Below, piece after piece: positions 59,328-64,000 of a stretch of 64,000 nt of DNA; the first letter of the stretch is position 1, and each line of letters begins with the position of its first letter. This DNA comes from JADKAV01 sp963704075 (lineage in GTDB: Bacteria > Actinomycetota > Actinomycetes > S36-B12 > UBA10799): positions 124,001 through 188,000 of the forward strand of contig CAVPGV010000004.1 in NCBI GenBank assembly GCA_963704075.1, given 5' to 3'. The translations under genes and the position numbers were made by a program. The notes below the pieces were generated by a model. That model searched no databases, was not told the origin of the DNA, and saw only the letters and a program-made list of their open reading frames with translations.

Positions 59328-59488
59328 GTCGGCAGGGACGCAGGTCGATCCGCCCACCTGGGGAATGGTGTGCGGGGTCTGCTGGCACAACCCGGATCGT
59401 TTCGGGTGCGGCGTTGGCCACCTGGTCGCGGGTGCAATCGAATGGAAGCGCCGTGACTTGGCGGAGCCGCGAGGCGTGACCGACCTGT

Positions 59489-60328
59489 CTACTTCCGCAA
59501 GGAGAGCAACACTTCGTCAAGCATGGCCGCCGTCAGTCTGCCCGTGTAGGTGTTGTGCGGGCTGACGTGATAGCACCCGACGACTCGAATGGCATGGCTG
59601 TCGGGTGTAGTAGCGGTGAACTCATGGGCGTGGCCGAAGCGGGGCTTCGGGCGCAGCCCCTCCCACTGCAGTTCGCGGGCCGCCGCGATGCACGGCATCC
59701 CAGGCGAGCCCACCCAGGCATAAGACAGCCCTCAGCCGCGGTGCGGACAACTGGATGTCGCGCGCGAGCCACGGTCGGCAGGCCGCACCGCTCCTGCGCG
59801 GTGGGCTGATTCTGAGGCGGTGCACATCTCACCGCCGCGACGATTCGCATGTCCCGCAGAACTTGCCCGTCACCGGCGGCGGTCGAATCGGGTTGGGACG
59901 CCCAACCCGTTCGGTACAAGGCCGCGTACAGGAAAGTCGCCGGAGGAATCACCGGTGAACATCCGGCCAGTCCGATTGGTGCCATTGGCCGCCGGAGCCA
60001 ACCCGACCATGAGCACAGAAGCATCAGGATCGCCGAACGCCGGACCAGGACGCCCCCAGTAGGGCTGATCAGCGAAGGCGGCGCGACGCTGGCTGCGGGC
60101 AACGGTCTCCCGCCATTCGACCAACCGAGGGCATGCACGGCAGACCGATACGCACGCCTGCAGGTCCGTGATTTCCTGCGCTTGGTTCGCAAGGCGGCGA
60201 ACTTCGGCCGCCGATCGAGCCACCGGGGTGGACGGGACCGCAGGATCTCCCGGCCAGCCGGCCCCGGGCTGCACCGGAGACGTGAAGAGTTGACCGGTGA
60301 GCGGATGGCGATCAAGTGCCTCGGTCAT
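59489..60328 (-). CDS. udgB: type 5 uracil-DNA glycosylase, UdgB (three frameshifts)
   Basis: Conserved blocks of UDG family 5 occur in order: CRACPRLVEWRE, motif A GLAPAANGTNRTGRMFTGD, FLYAALYRTGWASQPDS, VRCAPPQNQPTAQERC, RPWLARDIQL, LCLGGLAWDAV, FGHAHEF and HVSPHNTYTGRLT. They are in three frames, with breaks near 59935, 59775 and 59695. The family removes uracil and deaminated purines from DNA and binds a [4Fe-4S] cluster. I favour sequence error because all motifs remain. Confidence 0.85.
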
Positions 60329-60352
60329 GGATCAAACCGAAGCGGTCAAGCC

Positions 60353-60670
60353 CTACTGCGTTCCCGCATCCACGGTCTGCCACGTGACGTTGCCTTGGTC
60401 GTCGGTCTGTGTGACCTCGACGTCGACGCTGTCGCCGTCCAGTTCGGCGGTGCACGTGAACACGTTGCCCTGCTCGATCGGGACCGGGTCCGGACAGGTC
60501 ACCGTCGGAGTGCCGGAGAGATTCAACTGCGTCTGCATCTCGGTGGCGACGGTCGTCTCCAGTTTGTCGATGTCCAGATTCGACCCCCCGACCGACACCG
60601 AGCCTGAACACCCTGCCAGAGCAGTCGCGAGAAGGGCACCGGCACCGAGGGCTATCAAAGATGAGCGCAT
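60353..60670 (-). CDS. DUF4333 lipoprotein
   Basis: A 105-aa lipoprotein: signal MRSSLIALGAGALLATALAGC with lipobox LAGC, and a DUF4333 domain (LNLSGTPTVTCPDPVPIEQGNVFTCTAELDGDSVDVEVTQTD) with its paired cysteines. Role unknown. An upstream ATG at 60691 is possible but the signal peptide favours 60670. Confidence 0.85.
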   Translation of the reverse strand: MRSSLIALGAGALLATALAGCSGSVSVGGSNLDIDKLETTVATEMQTQLNLSGTPTVTCPDPVPIEQGNVFTCTAELDGDSVDVEVTQTDDQGNVTWQTVDAGTQ

Positions 60671-60738
60671 CTTAGGAAGGGTAGTCCCCAACGGTCACCG
60701 GATGCATCGCGGACCGGCAAGAGGGATTCGTGTGGACG

Positions 60739-61749
60739 TCATCCGATTGTCCGGTGGTCGCGCGGGACCACGTCCACGAGCAGGTCGTCGATCTCGCCGG
60801 TCTGCGTGTCGGTCAGCACGTCCCGCTCACCGAGTTTGACCACCACGACCCCGCCGAGCACAAGTAGCGCACCGAGCAACTGGATCGGGCGGGGTTGTTG
60901 TGCCAGCAGGATCCAGGCGAACGCCAACCCGGCCGCGACCTCCGACAAGGCCACGAACGACGCCAGTCGGGAGCCGAGGCGACGAGCTGCAGCGATGCCA
61001 GTGACGTAGGCCAATGCAGCCGTGACAAGTCCGAGTGCCAGGACCGGAACCCACCAGGGAACAGTGCCGAGCGTGAACGCGACCGGTGCGGTCGACGTCG
61101 TCACCGGCAGGACCCCGATCGCTGCTGTCAGCCAGAAGATCACGGAGGCGAACACGAGGCCGCCAGCGGCCAGGGTGATCGGCGGCAAACCGCTGCTGTC
61201 ATCGGCGGAGATCACGAAGTACGTCGCAGCACCCACCATCGCACCGAGCGCGAACAGCACCCCGATCACGTCCACCTGTGCACCGCCCAAAACGTCCAGC
61301 AGCAACACCAAACCGACAGCTGCGATACCGGCGCCGACAAAGGTCAGTGGGCCGGGCCGCTGAGCGCGGACGCCCCACATCCACAGCACGACTGCGACCG
61401 GCGCGGTGTATTCGATGAGCAGTGCCACTCCGACATCGAGACGGGATACGGCCAGGAAGTACAACAGTTGAGCCCCAGCCACCGCCAGCAACCCGTAGAC
61501 GACGATTGTGCGGGCGTTGGCGAGTAGGAGGTTCATCCGCCCGCGCACGGCCATCAGACCAGGCACGATCAGCACCACTGCCGCGATCGAGACCCGCAAC
61601 GCCACTGCCGCCGCCGGCGACCATCCGGAATCCATCAGCGCACGCGCCAGCGACCCGGAGAGACCGAAGGACACCGCAGAAGTGCCGGCCAGGACCAACC
61701 CCGCGCCAGTGCTGTGGATCGCTACCTTGTCAGGAGCGTCAATGCTCAT
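60739..61749 (-). CDS. EamA/DMT-family transporter
   Basis: A 336-aa membrane protein with ten hydrophobic segments arranged as two EamA repeats (AGTSAVSFGLSGSLARALMDSG at the start, then IGVLFALGAMVGAATYFVISA). Members export amino acids and metabolites. It starts divergently from the CGNR gene with only 39 nt between the ATGs. Confidence 0.88.
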   Translation of the reverse strand: MSIDAPDKVAIHSTGAGLVLAGTSAVSFGLSGSLARALMDSGWSPAAAVALRVSIAAVVLIVPGLMAVRGRMNLLLANARTIVVYGLLAVAGAQLLYFLAVSRLDVGVALLIEYTAPVAVVLWMWGVRAQRPGPLTFVGAGIAAVGLVLLLDVLGGAQVDVIGVLFALGAMVGAATYFVISADDSSGLPPITLAAGGLVFASVIFWLTAAIGVLPVTTSTAPVAFTLGTVPWWVPVLALGLVTAALAYVTGIAAARRLGSRLASFVALSEVAAGLAFAWILLAQQPRPIQLLGALLVLGGVVVVKLGERDVLTDTQTGEIDDLLVDVVPRDHRTIG

Positions 61750-61755
61750 GAGTCC

Positions 61756-61786
61756 TGACACTAGCTGCCGATGAGATAAGGTGTCA
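61756..61786. promoter_or_regulatory. candidate operator in divergent EamA/CGNR region
   Basis: TGACAC (61756-61761) and GTGTCA (61781-61786) form an inverted repeat inside the 39-nt space between the two start codons. A single regulator could control both genes. Confidence 0.35.
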
Positions 61787-61788
61787 AC

Positions 61789-62325
61789 ATGGTTTTTGCT
61801 CCTGACGTTGTCGAAGCTCTCGGCGCCGCCGTCGAGTTGGTCAACTCTGCAGTCGAGCCCGACTCCCTGATCACACTCGAGCAACTGCAGGCACTCTTCG
61901 ACGACTGGGGCTACACCGGTTCAAGGCCCCGCACAAGCGACGAGCTTGAAGCCGTTCGCGCGGTTCGGCCGAGACTGCGAGAACTTCTGGTGGCCGACCG
62001 GGACACCGCAGTGGAACTGATCAACGCGATCCTGGCCGAGCAGCAGGCGATCCCCCAACTGGTCCGGCACGACCACCTCGACTGGCACATCCACGCCATC
62101 TCCCCCGACCGTCCGATGCATGAACGGACTCTGGTGGAAACCGCTATGGCCATGGTCGACGTGGTTCGCGCCGATGAGATGAGCCGACTTCAACTGTGCG
62201 CGGCCGAAGACTGCGATGGCATCGTCCTGGACCTGTCGCGGAACCGCTCCCGGCGGTTCTGCAGCACTACCTGCGGTAACCGTGCGGCGCAGGCCGCGTT
62301 CCGGGCCAGACGCGCGCTCACCTGA
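61789..62325 (+). CDS. CGNR zinc-finger protein
   Basis: A 178-aa protein with an ABATE-like N-terminal domain (ELEAVRAVRPRLRELL) and the C-terminal CGNR zinc finger: LCAAEDCDGIVLDLSRNRSRRFCSTTCGNRAAQAAFRARR. Such proteins are thought to be transcription factors. The EamA gene, divergent and 39 nt away, is the most likely target. Confidence 0.9.
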   Translation: MVFAPDVVEALGAAVELVNSAVEPDSLITLEQLQALFDDWGYTGSRPRTSDELEAVRAVRPRLRELLVADRDTAVELINAILAEQQAIPQLVRHDHLDWHIHAISPDRPMHERTLVETAMAMVDVVRADEMSRLQLCAAEDCDGIVLDLSRNRSRRFCSTTCGNRAAQAAFRARRALT

Positions 62326-62473
62326 TCGGACGGTTGGGTGGCCGAGAGAGCCGGCGCCCCGCTCGCGGGGCATGCCTCGGTGACGGGGGTGCGCGGGCCT
62401 GTGGGGCAGGTGTGCGCGCTCCCTCGTCACCGGGTGTGGGTGGGTTGTGTGTGCCGCTGTGCAGCGGCCTTGT

Positions 62474-63679
62474 TTAGGGTCCTGCGGCTGGTGGTGCCCG
62501 GTTGGTGGTGGTGGTGTAGCGGCCGGTGGGGGTTTGGGTGATGGCCAGTTGCCGGTGGTGGACTTTGCGGTGGTGGTAGTGGCAGATGAGCACGAGGTTG
62601 GTCAGGTCGGTGGGGCCGGCGTCGTCCCAGGGGCGGATGTGGTGGGCGATGCAGCGGTGGGCGGGCACGGTGCAGCCGGGGTAGACGCATCCGGACCCGT
62701 CGCGTACGGCCAGGGCGGCGCGTTGGGCTTTGGTGGCGTAGCGTTCGGCGAATCCGACGGCCAACGGCTGCCAGTGGATGCTGTCGGTGGGGATCCCCAC
62801 GACGTAGGTGAGTTTCGCGGAGCAGGCGGTGGTGTGCACGTCGGTGCGCGAGGCCAGCAGCCCGGAGGGCCAGCGCACCCCCAGTCCGGTGGCCAGCTGG
62901 TCGGGGGTCAGGGTCAGCGTGAGGTGGCCCAGCCCGGACGGCCGGTCGACCGGTGCCAGGGCGCGGTGGGCGATTTCGGCCAGGGCGTCGGCGGTGCGGT
63001 TACCGGCGGTGCGGTCGTCGTCGGGTCCGGTGGTGGTGGCGTAGACGTCCAGGGCCGCGGCCAGGGCGGCGCCGGTGGCGGGGTCGAGGAACCCGGTCAG
63101 GTGCCACCAGCCGTCCAGGCTGGACGACAGCCGGGCGTGACGGCTGGTGCGGGCGGCTTCGGCGTCGCGGTCGTGGTCCTCGGGGCGGTAGTTCTGGATC
63201 AGCACGTCGAGGAACCCGCGGAGGTCTTTGGCACTGTGTCCGCGGGCGAACTCCACCACGGTGTCTTCGCAGGTGGTCAGCGCATCACCCAGGGTGCGGT
63301 GCGCGCCGCGGATCGCCCGGACATGCTCCAGGGTGATCGCCCCGTCGGCCAACGCCGCCGCGGTGTCGGGCAGGTGGTCGCGTAGGGCGCGGGCGGTGTG
63401 GACCCACCAGCCGGCATGCCCGGCCGGGGTGCGGGTGGATTTCGCCAGCCAGTCCCCGGTCGTGCGATGCCCGGCCAGTTGCGCCCCGCCGCGGGTATCG
63501 AACGACGCCAGGGCCTTGGCCTGGACCGCGGCCAGCTGCTGGGTGAGCGTGTGCACGTCCAAGATGGTGCGTTCCAGCTGGTCCAGGGACCATTCCGCCG
63601 GGTCCATCCCCAGCAGCTGGTCGACCTGGCAGGCCAGCCCGTCCAACGCCGCATCCGGATCCGTGACTGTGATGGTCAT
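62474..63679 (-). CDS. HNH endonuclease with DUF222 domain (13E12 family)
   Basis: A 401-aa protein with the DUF222 domain (ALDGLACQVDQLLGMDPAEW to AEIAHRALAP) and a C-terminal HNH motif: DGSGCVYPGCTVPAHRCIAHHIRPWDDAGPTDLTNLVLICHYHHRKVHH. This is the 13E12 repeat type found in many copies in actinobacteria. The ATG at 63679 is at the edge of a duplicated segment. Confidence 0.92.
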   Translation of the reverse strand: MTITVTDPDAALDGLACQVDQLLGMDPAEWSLDQLERTILDVHTLTQQLAAVQAKALASFDTRGGAQLAGHRTTGDWLAKSTRTPAGHAGWWVHTARALRDHLPDTAAALADGAITLEHVRAIRGAHRTLGDALTTCEDTVVEFARGHSAKDLRGFLDVLIQNYRPEDHDRDAEAARTSRHARLSSSLDGWWHLTGFLDPATGAALAAALDVYATTTGPDDDRTAGNRTADALAEIAHRALAPVDRPSGLGHLTLTLTPDQLATGLGVRWPSGLLASRTDVHTTACSAKLTYVVGIPTDSIHWQPLAVGFAERYATKAQRAALAVRDGSGCVYPGCTVPAHRCIAHHIRPWDDAGPTDLTNLVLICHYHHRKVHHRQLAITQTPTGRYTTTTNRAPPAAGP

Positions 63680-63731
63680 GACCGCCTCCCCTCACTTCGA
63701 ACGCTAGTACGAGGGTGTGACATCTTTTCGT
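63551..63731 (-). repeat. DUF222 5' region, direct repeat unit 1
   Basis: This 181-bp unit covers about 43 codons of the DUF222/HNH gene start and the upstream AACGCTAGTACGAGG element. It matches 63811-63992 closely; the section from GTCGACCTGGCAGGCCAG outward is nearly identical. Confidence 0.85.
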
Positions 63732-63809
63732 GAGCGCACGGATCTGTGGACAAGAAGGAGCCCGGCCCACCAACCCTGGGGACACGCACCACCAGAAGCG
63801 GCCGGGCGG

Positions 63810-63940
63810 TGTGCACGTCCAGCACCGCACGCTTGAACCGGTCAAGTGTCCATTCGGCCGGATCCATCCCCAGCAGCTGGTCGACCTGGCAGGCCAGCCC
63901 ATCCAACGCCGCATCCGGATCCGTGACCGTGATGCGTCAT
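63810..63940 (-). pseudogene. truncated DUF222 gene fragment
   Basis: Only the N-terminal coding part is present: CQVDQLLGMDPAEWTLDRFKRAVLDVHT. One extra base after the ATG at 63940 disrupts the first codons. After the VHT block the match to the full gene ends. Confidence 0.75.
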
Positions 63941-63992
63941 GACCGCCTCCCCTCATCTCGAACGCTAGTACGAGGGTGTGACAAGTTTTCGT
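63811..63992 (-). repeat. DUF222 5' region, direct repeat unit 2
   Basis: The second, slightly diverged copy of 63551-63731, truncated of its downstream coding part. The AACGCTAGTACGAGG block is at 63961-63975. A similar leader recurs at 10138-10220. Confidence 0.85.
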
Positions 63993-64000
63993 CCACGAGC

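Noticed and set aside
62447..63385. A glycine-rich plus-strand protein resembling PE-PGRS
   Set aside because: It is the antisense of the DUF222/HNH gene; the Gly/Val bias follows from the opposite strand's codon usage.

Overview
The window is a high-GC actinobacterial chromosome segment. The evidence is the tig-clpP1-clpP2-clpX locus with two different ClpP paralogues, a 13E12-type DUF222/HNH endonuclease, a DUF3516 helicase, CGNR and DUF4333 proteins, and frequent GTG starts with 1-4 nt gene overlaps. The genus cannot be named from this sequence. Several clearly conserved genes (rpiA, pepN, ettA, the cstB-like gene, an ABC permease, udgB, a methyltransferase) are broken by single-base shifts, some in homopolymers. 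Because conservation resumes on both sides, most of these look like sequence or assembly errors, not true pseudogenes.

Layout. 0-4.4 kb: Clp protease and trigger factor, with a candidate ClgR box before clpP1. 4.5-7.5 kb: tRNA-Pro and tRNA-Gly, a methyltransferase/ACBP pair, a membrane protein and rpiA, with three clusters of an inverted-repeat family (at 28-142, 4.8-5.1 kb and 7.37-7.48 kb). 7.5-24 kb: housekeeping genes, namely aminopeptidase N, MalQ, an amidase, a LapA-like protein, two MscS channels (one behind a run of PRC-barrel genes), a truncated haemoglobin, two SDR proteins, a thioesterase, EttA and a PlsC-type acyltransferase.

24.5-29 kb: an SSB-like gene, then a sulfur-stress island. 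Two identical palindromic operators lie between a divergent AhpD-like gene and an operon of a 38-aa Cys-rich protein, a CstR-type regulator, a rhodanese, a persulfide dioxygenase-rhodanese fusion, a second rhodanese and a TauE/SafE exporter. The expected flow is sulfide/persulfide sensing, oxidation to sulfite or thiosulfate, then export.

29.7-38 kb: a Ski2-like DUF3516 helicase, a serine hydrolase lipoprotein, and oleA-oleBC-oleD, a tightly overlapping operon for head-to-head condensation of fatty acyl groups into long-chain olefins. 38.1-40.9 kb: tRNA-Arg followed by a decayed integrated element (tyrosine integrase, ParA-like ATPase, interrupted cupin, truncated TetR).

41-48 kb: an FMN-dependent alpha-hydroxy acid oxidase, a MacB/FtsX-type ABC exporter, and a TetR-glycosyltransferase pair with a clear operator. 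48.5-56.3 kb: two large overlapping genes, a 1686-aa pyruvate:ferredoxin oxidoreductase-like protein and a 908-aa NfnB-NfnA-like flavoprotein fusion, probably one module moving electrons from 2-oxoacids through ferredoxin to NAD(P). 56.9-64 kb: a secreted fibronectin-type protein, uracil-DNA glycosylase, a lipoprotein, an EamA transporter, a CGNR regulator, and a DUF222/HNH gene whose 5' region is duplicated next to it and leaves a vestige near 10.1 kb.
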